Shown: piece after piece, positions 9,825 through 17,931 of the stretch
How positions within the stretch are numbered: position 1 is the stretch's first letter
Layout of the letters: each line of letters opens with the position of its first letter
Assembly (NCBI RefSeq): GCF_023238445.1
Contig: NZ_CP096658.1
Location: 310,001 to 374,000 of the forward strand
From: Halorussus gelatinilyticus
Lineage (GTDB): Archaea > Halobacteriota > Halobacteria > Halobacteriales > Haladaptataceae
Reading direction: 5' to 3'
Length of the DNA stretch: 64,000 nucleotides
The notes under the pieces: generated by a model
What the model was told of the DNA's origin: nothing
The model's input: only the letters and a program-made list of their open reading frames with translations
The model's database searches: none
Translations under genes and position numbers: made by a program

Positions 9825-9950
9825 CCGAAGCCGGTGACACCACGGAACTCGCGGACGATTTTTCCGGAAAACAGCGTGAGGGCGTCCCGAATCGCCGTCG
9901 AAAGGAAACGCTTAAACATTCAAGGGCGCAAGCAGTGAATGCGTTCGCAC

Positions 9951-10024
9951 GGGCCAATAGCTCAATCAGGTTGAGCGCTCGGCTGATAACCGGGAGGTTC
10001 GCGGTTCAAATCCGCGTTGGCCCA
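9951..10024 (+). tRNA. tRNA-Ile (anticodon GAT)
   Basis: A full cloverleaf can be folded: acceptor GGGCCAA pairs with TTGGCCC followed by discriminator A. The D-arm is present. The anticodon stem CTCGG/CCGGG closes the loop CTGATAA, giving anticodon GAT. The T-arm carries GGTTCAAATCC. No intron and no encoded CCA. An AT-rich box (CGCTTAAAC, ~9909) lies about 40 bases upstream, suitable as a TATA element. Confidence 0.97.
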
Positions 10025-10289
10025 CTAGATTTTCTCACGAATTTTGTCCGTATTAGAACGAGGACCTCTGTTTTAGCGGGTGACGGTCCTCGCCACTACC
10101 CGATGAACACGGACGAGTTCTTCCCGAGCACGTCGGCGGCCTGAAGAGATCCTCAACGCCCGAGAAACCGTCGTGCGCGAGGTCGAGGCCGCGTCGGGAC
10201 GGCGCGACGGGTCGCGGTAGTCGCCCACTATCGCCGTCGCCCTTCTCGCGGCCGGAACGCTGACACCGTTCGCAGTGCTAACTGGGCCG
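10025..10289. other. spacer after tRNA-Ile, no convincing gene
   Basis: This 265-base stretch holds no ORF that I can defend. A 13-codon frame (MNTDEFFPSTSAA) starts at 10102 and stops at once, and the following bases read through in another frame as a short arginine-rich peptide, so it could be decayed coding sequence. The 3' end of a tRNA gene is a common integration site, but I see no second copy of the tRNA end and no integrase nearby. Confidence 0.3.
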
Positions 10290-11447
10290 ATGACCGAGAT
10301 GCCCGAACGGACGGACGCCGAGCCGACGGACTCCGATTCGGCCGACCAGAGCGGTCCCGAGTCAGTTCGCGCCGACCGCGGCGGCGAGTGGGCCGACGTC
10401 CTCCGGATGGTCACCGCCGTCGCGCCCTCGTGGTCGGTCGAGCGCATCCGACCGCAGGACGGCGGGACCGACGACGTCGCCTTCCTCACCGTCGCCACGC
10501 CCGAGGGTCCCCGAGAGGTCGTCCTGAAGTCGTTCTCCGGGGACGGCGTCCCCGCCGCGGTCGCGCGCTCGGAACCGCGGGTACTCGAACTGTTGGCCCG
10601 CGAGACCGACCTCCCGGTTCCCGAGGTGGTCGGCTTCGTGGACGACCACCCCGACTTCCCGGCACCGTTCTTTATCGCCGAGCGACTCCCCGGCGAGGAC
10701 GCCGGAGGACGGTTCTTCGAGCTCTCGGCGGACGCGCTCGAAACCCTGCTGGCCGACGCGGGAACCCACCTCGCGCAACTCCACGAACTCCGGTCGTTCG
10801 ACCGGTTCGGACGCGTCGGCGTCGAATCGGACCGAACGAACGAAGTGGAGGGGAGCGACGAAAGGAGCGAGGTCGGCGTCTGCGACGGCGACCTCGCCGT
10901 GGTCGGCGACCAGTACGGTTCCCGAGCGCGGTGGACCGACTGGCTGCTCGCGGACGCCGAGGACGCCCTCGACGGACTGTCCGGCGGCCGGTTCGACGAC
11001 CTCGTGCCCGCGCTCCGAGAGTACGCCGAGGATGCGATTCCCGCGCTCGACGGCCCGGAGACCGCCTCGCTCGTCCACTGGGACTACCGACTCGGGAACC
11101 TGCTGGTGGACCCCGAGACCGGCGAGACGACGGGCGTCCTCGACTGGGCGGACCTCCTCGCGGGCGACCCCGTCTACAACTTCGCCACGGTCGAGGACCA
11201 CGCGGTCAACTGGCGGACCCGCGACCCGGTCCTCCGGAGGCGACTCCGTGACGCGTTCCGGGAGGCGTACCGCGCCGGTCGCTCGGGCGACGCAGGAGGA
11301 TTCCGCGACCGCAAGCACGTCTACCACTTCTGTAATCGCCTGCACGCGATGGTCTGCCACCCGGACTGGTACGCCGACGCCGACCCGGCGGTCCGCGAGG
11401 AGCGCGCCGCCGAACATCGGATGTTCGTCCGGAGCTACCTCGATTGA
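10290..11447 (+). CDS. APH/choline-kinase-like small-molecule phosphotransferase
   Basis: A 385-residue protein of the aminoglycoside phosphotransferase superfamily, cytosolic enzymes that transfer phosphate from ATP to a small hydroxylated substrate. The kinase-like lobe begins after an acidic ~50-residue tail. VVLKSFSG supplies the ATP-binding lysine, the catalytic loop is HWDYRLGNLLVD (the Brenner-type HxDxxxxN), and the metal-binding Asp is in GVLDWADLLAGDP. The ATG at 10290 is preferred over the GTG at 10275. True aminoglycoside resistance is unlikely in an archaeon; the substrate is unknown. Confidence 0.85.
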   Translation: MTEMPERTDAEPTDSDSADQSGPESVRADRGGEWADVLRMVTAVAPSWSVERIRPQDGGTDDVAFLTVATPEGPREVVLKSFSGDGVPAAVARSEPRVLELLARETDLPVPEVVGFVDDHPDFPAPFFIAERLPGEDAGGRFFELSADALETLLADAGTHLAQLHELRSFDRFGRVGVESDRTNEVEGSDERSEVGVCDGDLAVVGDQYGSRARWTDWLLADAEDALDGLSGGRFDDLVPALREYAEDAIPALDGPETASLVHWDYRLGNLLVDPETGETTGVLDWADLLAGDPVYNFATVEDHAVNWRTRDPVLRRRLRDAFREAYRAGRSGDAGGFRDRKHVYHFCNRLHAMVCHPDWYADADPAVREERAAEHRMFVRSYLD

Positions 11448-11556
11448 GTCCGTGCCGAGCGACCTCGACCGAACGCCGCTGGCCGCTTCGACCGACCGTC
11501 GCCGACCGCTCCGCCCGAACGAACAAGCCTATAACGACGCTCACTAACTCCCGCCC

Positions 11557-12297
11557 GTGCCCCGGACACTCGTCGTCTCGGACGTACACGCCAACGCCGT
11601 CGCCCTCGACGCGGTTCTCGCCGCGGAACCCGACCGCGACGCGGTCGTCTTCCTCGGCGACGCCGTGGACAACGGCCCGCACCCGAACGCGGTCTGCGAC
11701 CGCCTCCGCGGGCTGAACTTCGTCGCGGGCGTCCGCGGCAACCACGACCGGACCGTCCTCGCCGCGCCGCCCGACGAAAGCGGCGCGAGCGAGTCGAACC
11801 CGCCGGCCGACTCCTTCGCCGAGTGGCAGGCGTGGACCCACGCCAGCCTCTCGCCCGAGAACCGCGACTTTCTGGAGTCGCTCGACCGCACGAAGACGCT
11901 CACGCTCGGCGGGCGCACCGCGCGCTTGCACCACGGCGACTTCCCCGCGCCGGAGGGCCGCGAGGAGACGTGGCGGACCCGCGTGACGCCGGAAGAAGAC
12001 CCCGCGCCCTTCGAGGCGGTCGCCGCGCGCTACGACGAGGACGTCGTTTTCCACGGCCACTCGCACTTCCCGTTCGTCGCCACCGTCGCGGGGACCACGT
12101 TCGTCAATCCGGGGAGCGTCGGTCTCCAGCGCCCCGGTTGGCCCGCCGACGAGGCGCGCTACGCCGTCTTCGAGGACGGCGCGTTCGACCTCCGGCGCGT
12201 CGCGTACGACCCCGCGCCGGTCGCTACCGACTCGCGGGAGTTAGACAGTCCGTTCGTCGATTTGTGGGAACCGGCGAGCGCGACCGTGAGCGACTGA
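11557..12297 (+). CDS. calcineurin-like metallophosphoesterase (YfcE/MJ0936-like)
   Basis: A 246-residue cytosolic phosphoesterase with all metal-binding motifs in order: SDVHAN (residues 8-13), GDAVDNG (~34-40), GNHD (~59-62), HHGD (~128), and GHSHFP (~167). These hold two metal ions in phosphodiesterases and protein phosphatases. An insertion of ~30 residues after GNHD (ESNPPADSFAEWQAW) resembles diadenosine tetraphosphatase/PrpE relatives. The start codon GTG at 11557 fits the family, whose members begin immediately before the first metal motif. It converges with the membrane-protein pair to its right, with two bases between the stops. Confidence 0.88.
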   Translation: MPRTLVVSDVHANAVALDAVLAAEPDRDAVVFLGDAVDNGPHPNAVCDRLRGLNFVAGVRGNHDRTVLAAPPDESGASESNPPADSFAEWQAWTHASLSPENRDFLESLDRTKTLTLGGRTARLHHGDFPAPEGREETWRTRVTPEEDPAPFEAVAARYDEDVVFHGHSHFPFVATVAGTTFVNPGSVGLQRPGWPADEARYAVFEDGAFDLRRVAYDPAPVATDSRELDSPFVDLWEPASATVSD

Positions 12298-12299
12298 GG

Positions 12300-12590
12300 C
12301 TACTCCCCGCTCAGTTCCCGGACGGTCAGCGAAATCCCGAGACCCGAGACCAACAACACGACCAGATTGAACGCCGCTCTGAACAGCGGCCGGTACTCGT
12401 CGGCGACGAACGTGGCGATGGTCGCGTTCACGCTGGCGTACAGTTGCACCACCGCGACGACCGCCAGCAGGACGAACAGCCCCAGCGCGGCCCGGTAGAG
12501 GTTCCGCCGAATCTGGAAGTCGCTCGATGCTTCGCTCGGGTCGGTGTCGATGTTGGTCTCTGACATGGTTTCCGTGTTCGTATCGGTCAC
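12300..12590 (-). CDS. small two-helix membrane protein, unknown function
   Basis: A 96-residue protein with a polar acidic N-terminus (~28 residues) and two hydrophobic segments (~33-55 and ~72-90). Not recognised as any named family. Its ATG overlaps the stop of the upstream gene by four bases (12587-12590), so the two are almost certainly cotranslated, and its product probably sits in the membrane with the upstream surface protein. A second in-frame ATG 24 bases downstream (MSETN) is an alternative start. Confidence 0.7.
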   Translation of the reverse strand: MTDTNTETMSETNIDTDPSEASSDFQIRRNLYRAALGLFVLLAVVAVVQLYASVNATIATFVADEYRPLFRAAFNLVVLLVSGLGISLTVRELSGE

Positions 12591-13606
12591 GATTGCCTCC
12601 CCGCGAGCAGGAGCGCGCCGGCCAGCGCGACGACGGCGACCCCGACGCCGAGGCCGGGGACGCCGCCCGCACCGCCGGTCGCGCCCTCGCTGATGGTGGT
12701 CTCGGGGCGGTCCTCGTTCGGGTTCCCGTCGCTCTCGAAGTCGCTGACCTCGATGCCGACCTCACGGACCGTCTCGTTCGCGCGGACGGTCTCGGTCGGG
12801 TTCAGGTTCGCCACGCTCCGGGCCGTGCCGACGACCACGCCGTCCTTCCACAGCACCGCGTCGAGGTAGTAGTTGTACTCGTCGGGGACCGTCAACTCGA
12901 CGCTCGGGGTGGCGGTCCGGCCCGGCCGGATGGTGCCGACGCGGACCGACGCGCGGTCGGCGACGACGTTCGAGTCGGCCTGCCGCGCGGTGACGACGAC
13001 GCGCAACTCCTCGGAGGCGTCGTCGCCCTCGTTGGTCAGGAACGTCGAGACGTCGAGGGTGGCGCTGTCGTTGCCGGCCTCGGTCACGCCGTACTCGATT
13101 GGCGGGAGTCCGTCGCCGCCCTGCCAGCGGAACCGGACGCTCGTCCTGGCGTACTCGGGCGTCAGCGTGCCGACGCCTCGGACCACCTTGCTCCCCTCGG
13201 CGATGCGCGCGCCGTCGCGGTAGACCACGGTCTCGACCCGGTAGCCGCCCGACCGCTCGACCGAGAGGTTCTGGACGACCGAGACCTCCCGGTCGCCCGA
13301 GATTGGTTCGACGGCGGTCTCGCTCGTCGTCTCGACCAGTCCGGAGTCGAGGTGGACCGCCCGCACGAGGACGGTGACGTTCTCCGACTTGCCGCCCCGG
13401 TGTTCGAGGCGCGTATCGACCTGTAGCGTCGCGGTGCCGCCCGACACCGCGCCGGGCGCGATGGCGACCTCCTGAATCGAGAGGTGGCCGGGCCGGACCG
13501 GGCCGGGGTCGGTCTCGGCTATCGCGCCGGGGACCACGGCGACGGCGACAAGCGACGCCGCGACGACGACCGCAATCGCCCCCGCCAGCATCGTCTCACG
13601 GTTCAT
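12587..13606 (-). CDS. secreted haloarchaeal surface protein with C-terminal membrane/sorting segment
   Basis: A 339-residue protein starting at ATG 13606 (MNRETMLAG). Residues ~6-27 form a signal peptide. The extracellular part contains two beta-rich domains of about 120 residues each, with NVTVLVRAVHLDSG and ELRVVVTARQADSN in equivalent positions, suggesting an internal repeat of CARDB-like immunoglobulin fold. The C-terminus (GVPGLGVGVAVVALAGALLLAG, then RQS) resembles a PGF-CTERM-type tripartite tail: Pro-Gly motif, hydrophobic helix, basic end. It may therefore be lipid-anchored by an archaeosortase. Function unknown. Confidence 0.75.
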   Translation of the reverse strand: MNRETMLAGAIAVVVAASLVAVAVVPGAIAETDPGPVRPGHLSIQEVAIAPGAVSGGTATLQVDTRLEHRGGKSENVTVLVRAVHLDSGLVETTSETAVEPISGDREVSVVQNLSVERSGGYRVETVVYRDGARIAEGSKVVRGVGTLTPEYARTSVRFRWQGGDGLPPIEYGVTEAGNDSATLDVSTFLTNEGDDASEELRVVVTARQADSNVVADRASVRVGTIRPGRTATPSVELTVPDEYNYYLDAVLWKDGVVVGTARSVANLNPTETVRANETVREVGIEVSDFESDGNPNEDRPETTISEGATGGAGGVPGLGVGVAVVALAGALLLAGRQS

Positions 13607-13747
13607 ATCGAGACGCTCACAAGTGTCTGTGAAGTGTTTTGTGGTCGGTGGGTCCCCGAGAGCGGCGCGACCGGCGCGAGTTCGGCCGACGCGTCCGGTT
13701 CCCGCTTCGCAGACAGACCCAAGGACGCCGAGTCCCAATGCCCGACG

Positions 13748-13864
13748 ATGTACACCGGGAAGACCGCCAAGCCCCGCTGTCGCTGCGACGACGCCGAGAC
13801 CGGCCGTGACGCATCGACGGGGTCCGGCCCAGATGCGCCCCGTCCCGCGGAGGCCGAGCGATGA
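13748..13864 (+). CDS. possible 38-residue protein overlapping the HAD gene
   Basis: A short frame beginning MYTGKTAKPRCRCDD and ending PAEAER, whose TGA overlaps the ATG of the HAD phosphatase in an ATGA arrangement (13861-13864). The overlap suggests translational coupling. The first third holds a Cys-Arg-Cys motif, and the rest is Pro/Gly/Asp-rich and disordered-looking. I do not recognise a family. It may be a real small protein or a leader that feeds ribosomes into the HAD gene. Confidence 0.35.
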   Translation: MYTGKTAKPRCRCDDAETGRDASTGSGPDAPRPAEAER

Positions 13865-14640
13865 CGATTCGCAGCGTCGTCCTCGACGTGGACGGCACGC
13901 TCGTCCGGGGCGACGAGCCGATTCCGGGAGCCATCGAGACCGTGGACCGACTCCGCGAGCGCGGTCTCGACCTCCTGATGCTCTCGAACAACCCGACCGA
14001 GACGCCCGCGGCCTACGCCGCCCGACTCGCGGACCTCGGGTTCGCGGTGGGTCCCGACGACGTGGTGACCTCGGGGTCGCTGACCGCCGACTACGTGGCC
14101 GCCGAGTACCCCGGCGCGGCGACCTATCTGCTGGGCGAGGCGGGTCTGCGCGAGATGCTGGCCGACCGGGGCGTCCCGCTCGTGACCGACCCCGACCGCG
14201 CCGAAGTGGTCGTCGCCTCCATCGACCGCGAGTTCACCTACGACCGACTCCGGGACGCGCTCTGGGCGCTGGAGGGCGCGGCCTTCGTCGCCTCGGACCC
14301 CGACGGGACCATCCCCGCGGCCGACCGTCCGGTGCCGGGGTCGGGTGCCGTCGTCGCCGCGCTCGCCGAGGCCGCCGGCCGCGACCCGGACGCGACGCTC
14401 GGCAAGCCGGGGGAGACGGCCGCGGACGCCGTCGCGTCGCGCGTCGCCGGGCGGGGCGAGGAGGTCCTCGTCGTCGGCGACCGACTCGACACCGACATTG
14501 CGCTCGGCGAGAACGCCGGGTTGGCGACCGCGCTGGTCCTGTCCGGTATCACGACCCGCGCCGACGTGGACGTCTCGCCCGTCGCGCCCGACCGCGTTCT
14601 CGACTCGGTGGCCGACGTGCCCGACCTGCTGGACGGGTGA
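13861..14640 (+). CDS. HAD-superfamily subfamily IIA phosphatase (NagD/PGPase-like)
   Basis: A 259-residue cytosolic hydrolase. HAD motif I is VLDVDGTLVRG (residues 7-17, nucleophile Asp9), motif II is LSNNPTETP (~41-49), motif III contains the GKPGE lysine (~181-185), and motif IV is VVGDRLDTDIALGENAG (~203-219). The C2-type cap domain lies between motifs II and III, as in NagD, 4-nitrophenylphosphatase and phosphoglycolate phosphatase relatives. It probably removes phosphate from a sugar or nucleotide metabolite; the substrate is not predictable. It may be translationally coupled to the short upstream frame. Confidence 0.9.
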   Translation: MTIRSVVLDVDGTLVRGDEPIPGAIETVDRLRERGLDLLMLSNNPTETPAAYAARLADLGFAVGPDDVVTSGSLTADYVAAEYPGAATYLLGEAGLREMLADRGVPLVTDPDRAEVVVASIDREFTYDRLRDALWALEGAAFVASDPDGTIPAADRPVPGSGAVVAALAEAAGRDPDATLGKPGETAADAVASRVAGRGEEVLVVGDRLDTDIALGENAGLATALVLSGITTRADVDVSPVAPDRVLDSVADVPDLLDG

Positions 14641-14763
14641 GAGCCGCACGGATGAACGGTGGCGACTCCGTCGACACGGAGCCGGTCGGTACCGAAGGGT
14701 CGGGTTTGGGAACCAGCGACGAGACAGAACCGTCTTAACGGGGGAAGAGCAGTAGCCCCTCAT

Positions 14764-15237
14764 ATGGACACCTACGAACTGGACGAGGTAGACAAGGGCA
14801 TTCTCTACTATCTCCAGAAGGACGCCCGCAACAGCACTAGCACCGAGATGGCCGAGGAGTTGGACATCACCGCCAGCACGGTCCGGAATCGACTCGCTCG
14901 GTTGGAGGACGAGGGCGTCATCGAGAAGTACGTGCCCCAGATAGACTACGAGAAGGCCGGCTTCCAGCTTCGCGTGCTGTTCACCTGTACGGCTCCCGAC
15001 CAACCCGAGAACTTCGGCCACGACGTACTAGAACAGGAGGGCGTCGTGGCGGTCCGGGAACTGCTCGCCGGGACCGAGAACCTCCACGTCGAGGCGGTCG
15101 GCACCGACACCGACCACCTGACCGAAATTGCCGACTCGCTCCGCGAGATGGGGCTGGAAATCGTCCGCTCGGAGGTGCTGAAGTCTCAACTCCATCAGCC
15201 GTTCAACCACTTCGGAACCCCCGTCGCCGACGAGTAG
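14764..15237 (+). CDS. Lrp/AsnC-family transcriptional regulator
   Basis: A 157-residue DNA-binding regulator. The N-terminal winged helix (residues ~5-60: LDEVDKGILYYLQKDARNSTSTEMAEEL, then TASTVRNRLARLEDEGVI) is typical of Lrp proteins. The C-terminal RAM-like ligand domain (~75-145) has the alpha-beta pattern RVLFTCTAPD and VVAVRELLAGTENLHVEAVG. Such proteins sense amino acids and act as octamers. The ATG at 14764 follows a TATA-like TCTTAACG by ~28 bases, so the transcript looks leaderless. Targets are unknown. Confidence 0.9.
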   Translation: MDTYELDEVDKGILYYLQKDARNSTSTEMAEELDITASTVRNRLARLEDEGVIEKYVPQIDYEKAGFQLRVLFTCTAPDQPENFGHDVLEQEGVVAVRELLAGTENLHVEAVGTDTDHLTEIADSLREMGLEIVRSEVLKSQLHQPFNHFGTPVADE

Positions 15238-15408
15238 ACCCGCCCCGATAGGTTCTTCCTCTCGATAGTTCTGCCAGCGTGGGCGTCCATCGCCCCGAAG
15301 TAGAGCGATACGATACGTGACGGAATAGCAGTGAAGTCGGATTTCCGAGGACGGGAAGACTGCGTATTCCGCCATATTTTTGCGTCTGTGTCCGAATAAA
15401 TCGGCCAG

Positions 15409-15663
15409 ATGTGTGACGAGTCACGCCCGGCGAGCGAAAAAATAATTGTAGAAATCACCGACCGAAACGGTACGGACCCGACGGAGCTACGCCCGCCGCT
15501 CTACGAGGTGATCGACGTGGCGGCGTTGGACGACCTCTTCGCGTCCGGCCGCGACCAGGGGCTCCGGGACTGCGACGGTCGGCTCGAGTTCACCTACGGG
15601 TCGTGGCGAGTCCGCGTCGAGAGCGACGGGTCGGTCGTCGTGGAACCGGGTGAAGAGTCGTGA
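15409..15663 (+). CDS. stand-alone HalOD1 output-domain protein
   Basis: An 84-residue protein that is essentially a single HalOD1 (haloarchaeal output domain 1): PLYEVIDVAALDDLFASG, then LEFTYGSWRVRVESDGSVVVEP. This domain is often fused to receivers or PAS domains in haloarchaeal signalling, and free-standing copies are common; its molecular activity is unproven. A TATA-like CATATTTTTG lies ~33 bases upstream. The stop overlaps the GTG start of the next gene by four bases, so they form a coupled pair. A second solo HalOD1 gene is at 41348-41656. Confidence 0.8.
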   Translation: MCDESRPASEKIIVEITDRNGTDPTELRPPLYEVIDVAALDDLFASGRDQGLRDCDGRLEFTYGSWRVRVESDGSVVVEPGEES

Positions 15664-15989
15664 CCGGGTTCCGGTTCGACTGCGCCTACTGCGACGAGCG
15701 CGTCGTGACCGACGACGTGGACGCGGTGAAAGCCGACGCCGAGGCGCACCTCGACGCCCACCGCGAAGAGATGTGCGAGGTGTTCGCCGTCGCGTTCGGC
15801 GGCACGGACTGCCAGAACGACTGCGGGTACGTCTTCCCGGAGGACGTGGACGAGGCGGTCGGCTTCGAGTGTCCGGCTTGCGGCCACGACAACTTCCCGA
15901 CGTTCGTGACCCAATACGTCTACTGGCGCATCGAGAAGACCGACGCTCGGGACGACTCGGTCTCCGGGTCGGAGTCCGACGACACCTGA
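15660..15989 (+). CDS. zinc-ribbon-like haloarchaeal protein
   Basis: A 109-residue acidic protein with four Cys-based knuckles that could bind zinc: CAYC at the N-terminus, DCQNDC near the middle, and CPAC after VGFE; His residues (HLDAH) lie between. It starts at a GTG in a GTGA overlap with the HalOD1 stop, so translation is probably coupled. The C-terminal ~20 residues are acidic and Ser-rich. No function known; the pairing suggests shared use with the HalOD1 protein. Confidence 0.7.
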   Translation: MTGFRFDCAYCDERVVTDDVDAVKADAEAHLDAHREEMCEVFAVAFGGTDCQNDCGYVFPEDVDEAVGFECPACGHDNFPTFVTQYVYWRIEKTDARDDSVSGSESDDT

Positions 15990-16374
15990 CCGACTCGGGC
16001 GGCGACGCTCGACCGCGCTGCTCGTCGGCGTCGGGCGCGACCGACTCGCGGCGCTCGTCCGCGCCGTCTTTCGCTTTCTTCTCCTAGAAGCCGGGACGTT
16101 TCACTACCGCCACGTCGCCCTCGACGCGAATTTGACACGAGAGGCTACAGCCCGAATCGTCGGTATAGACTGTCGTCGGGAGCGAAGCGGAAACCGAGAC
16201 GCGCAGGCGGTTGGGAAGGACGAGGAGCGGTGCGGGGCGGTTGCGGTACGATTGTCATCGGCAGTAGCTCGCTCAGGCTCGAATTTCACCACCGCAGTCG
16301 TCACTGCCTCGGAACCCCGACCACCCGTTCGGCATCGGACAACACTTTCGTCCCGGAACCACGACACCACCGAT
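15990..16374. other. 385-base intergenic region, no gene seen
   Basis: Possible frames here (for example one on the minus strand at 16104-16400) lack haloarchaeal acidic composition and any recognisable motif. The last 30 bases before the VOC gene carry a weak TATA-like ACACTTTCG (~16345). No tRNA, repeat or strong hairpin noted. Confidence 0.4.
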
Positions 16375-16725
16375 ATGAGCGCGATAACGTTCTTCGCCAC
16401 GACCGACCTCCGACGCGTCGTCGAATTCTACACCGAGACCGTCGGCGCTGACGTGTGGCTCGAACAGCCCGATTGCACGATTCTGAAGTACGACAACCAA
16501 CTGCTCGGCTTCTGCGAGCGCGACGAGGCCGACACCGAGGGCGTCCTCACGTTCGTCTCCGAGGACCGCGAAGGCGTCGAGGCGATGCACGAGCGACTGG
16601 CCGACCGCGCCCGCGAGGAGCCACACGAGAACGAGACCTACGACATCTACCAGTTCTTCGCCGAGGACCCCGACGGCCGGACCGTCGAGTTCCAGACGTT
16701 CCTCCACCCGACCGACGAACTGTAG
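16375..16725 (+). CDS. VOC (glyoxalase/bleomycin-resistance fold) protein
   Basis: A 116-residue single-domain protein with the betaalphabetabetabeta pattern of the vicinal oxygen chelate superfamily. It starts MSAITFFATTDLRRVVEFYTETVGADV and has the characteristic C-terminal FFAEDPDGRTVEFQTF. The terminal Glu in VEFQ matches a usual metal ligand; the N-terminal His ligand is absent, so it may bind a small molecule rather than act as a metal enzyme. No operon partner. The start is the ATG at 16375, directly before the conserved first strand. Confidence 0.85.
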   Translation: MSAITFFATTDLRRVVEFYTETVGADVWLEQPDCTILKYDNQLLGFCERDEADTEGVLTFVSEDREGVEAMHERLADRAREEPHENETYDIYQFFAEDPDGRTVEFQTFLHPTDEL

Positions 16726-17272
16726 CCGCCTTTCGAGCGTTCGTCTCGACTGCGAGCACTTCTGTAGACGTTCGATAGGATTACCTACAATTCTCTGCAG
16801 CTATCGGCCGTCGGGACTGCGGCCGTCCGACCGGCGATTTCGCGCGGGTAACGCTCGTGACGGGGACCATCGTCGCGCTCCGCCCCGGAAGGTATCACTA
16901 TTGAGTGATATATCGACCAATTAGCGAGGCTTTTCAAACGTCGGTGAATCGCTCGAAACGTGGCGTGCTGTCCCGTCCGTCGCAACGCGCTAACGCCACT
17001 GTGAACGGCACCTGTCATCAACTCGCCACGCACGCCACGAACCAGTCAGCCAACAGTCGTTGCCACGACGTCCCCCGGATTTCCCCATCTCTCTTTCCGC
17101 TTTTCACCGAATCGGAGTGTCCGGCAGAGCGGACACCGTGTCGCCGTCGTTGTTCCAGACGTACGACCCCCCCAGTAGAGTCGGTAGCGGAGTCTCGTGC
17201 CCGAACCGAGGAGTTGACCTTCTTCGAGTCCGTAGCGCCGACCATGACCCGACGGAACGGCGGTGGTCGGTG
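16726..17272. promoter_or_regulatory. 547-base intergenic region with a perfect palindrome
   Basis: No gene of normal size is seen. TATCACT (16893-16899) and AGTGATA (16904-16910) form a perfect 7-base inverted repeat with a 4-base centre, in a locally AT-rich context followed by TATATCG. This looks like a binding site for a dimeric regulator rather than a terminator. Just before the next gene a 9-codon frame (17244-17273, MTRRNGGGR) ends in a TGATG overlap with the start at 17273. Confidence 0.45.
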
Positions 17273-17470
17273 ATGGGCGGCGGCGAGAAGCTCCGGTTCG
17301 GCGCGGCGCTCGCGGCGGGCGTCATCGTGCCGGGCTTTCTGAAGTACGGGTTCACCTCCATCGGTTACGAGGCGCTCGGAACCGCGGTGTGGGTCAGCGG
17401 CTACCTGACCGCTATCCTCGCTATTTGGTACGTCTGGATTCGGCCCCTCGACCTCCAGGGCGCGACGTAG
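17273..17470 (+). CDS. small membrane protein (65 residues), unknown
   Basis: A 65-residue protein with two hydrophobic segments (~10-28 and ~37-56) and a short polar tail. Starts MGGGEKLRFGAALAAG. Its ATG overlaps the TGA of a 9-codon frame. Resembles the many small haloarchaeal two-helix membrane proteins of unknown function; I cannot assign a family. Confidence 0.6.
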   Translation: MGGGEKLRFGAALAAGVIVPGFLKYGFTSIGYEALGTAVWVSGYLTAILAIWYVWIRPLDLQGAT

Positions 17471-17632
17471 CGTCTCCCGAGACGGTCGGTCGAGGCGACT
17501 CGTCGGCGACGACCCGGACGGCGACCGACCCACTACGTCGACCCCCTGTCGGCGACGACGCGGCGACCACCGCCGGCCGACCGGCGTATAGCGGAACTTT
17601 AAAGGGTATTTCGGGGCGACTTTTCGATAAGG

Positions 17633-17893
17633 ATGATAGAGTTCGTGCCAATGCCCCTCATCGACGACTTCCTGCTCCAGTACAACATCGGGCAGGTGCT
17701 GCTGTTCCTGTTCGTCCTGTCGGTGTTGGCGGCGATTCCGCTCGGTTCACGGAAGGTGCTGTCGCTGAACGCCATCACGTTCGGTCTGCTATTCCTCGTG
17801 ACCCCGGCGAGCATGGCACCGCTGCCGTTCAAGTTCCTCGGCATCGCACTCCTCGTCGTCGCGCCCGTGCTGTTCGTCACGGCGCGAGCGTGA
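17633..17893 (+). CDS. small hydrophobic membrane protein (86 residues), unknown
   Basis: An 86-residue protein with three hydrophobic segments (~18-38, ~45-60, ~65-85) and little soluble sequence. A good TATA box (CTTTAAAGG, centre ~17601) lies 32 bases before the ATG at 17633, with GGATG context; a second ATG at 17651 (MPLIDDFLL) would also fit. The phrase IPLGSRKVLSLNAITFGLLFL looks like a conserved haloarchaeal small membrane protein, but I cannot name it. Confidence 0.7.
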   Translation: MIEFVPMPLIDDFLLQYNIGQVLLFLFVLSVLAAIPLGSRKVLSLNAITFGLLFLVTPASMAPLPFKFLGIALLVVAPVLFVTARA

Positions 17894-17931
17894 GGACCGA
17901 AACGCAATCGAGCGGCCCTTTTACAGCCTCG

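Noticed and set aside
9951-10289. tRNA-Ile as an integration site for a mobile element
   Set aside because: No integrase and no second copy of the tRNA 3' end within the window.
10290-11447. aminoglycoside resistance gene
   Set aside because: The fold is right but the host is an archaeon with ribosomes not normally targeted by such kinases; no resistance context.
16104-16400. 98-codon minus-strand frame upstream of the VOC gene
   Set aside because: Basic, Ser/Arg-rich composition unlike haloarchaeal proteins and overlapping the VOC start.
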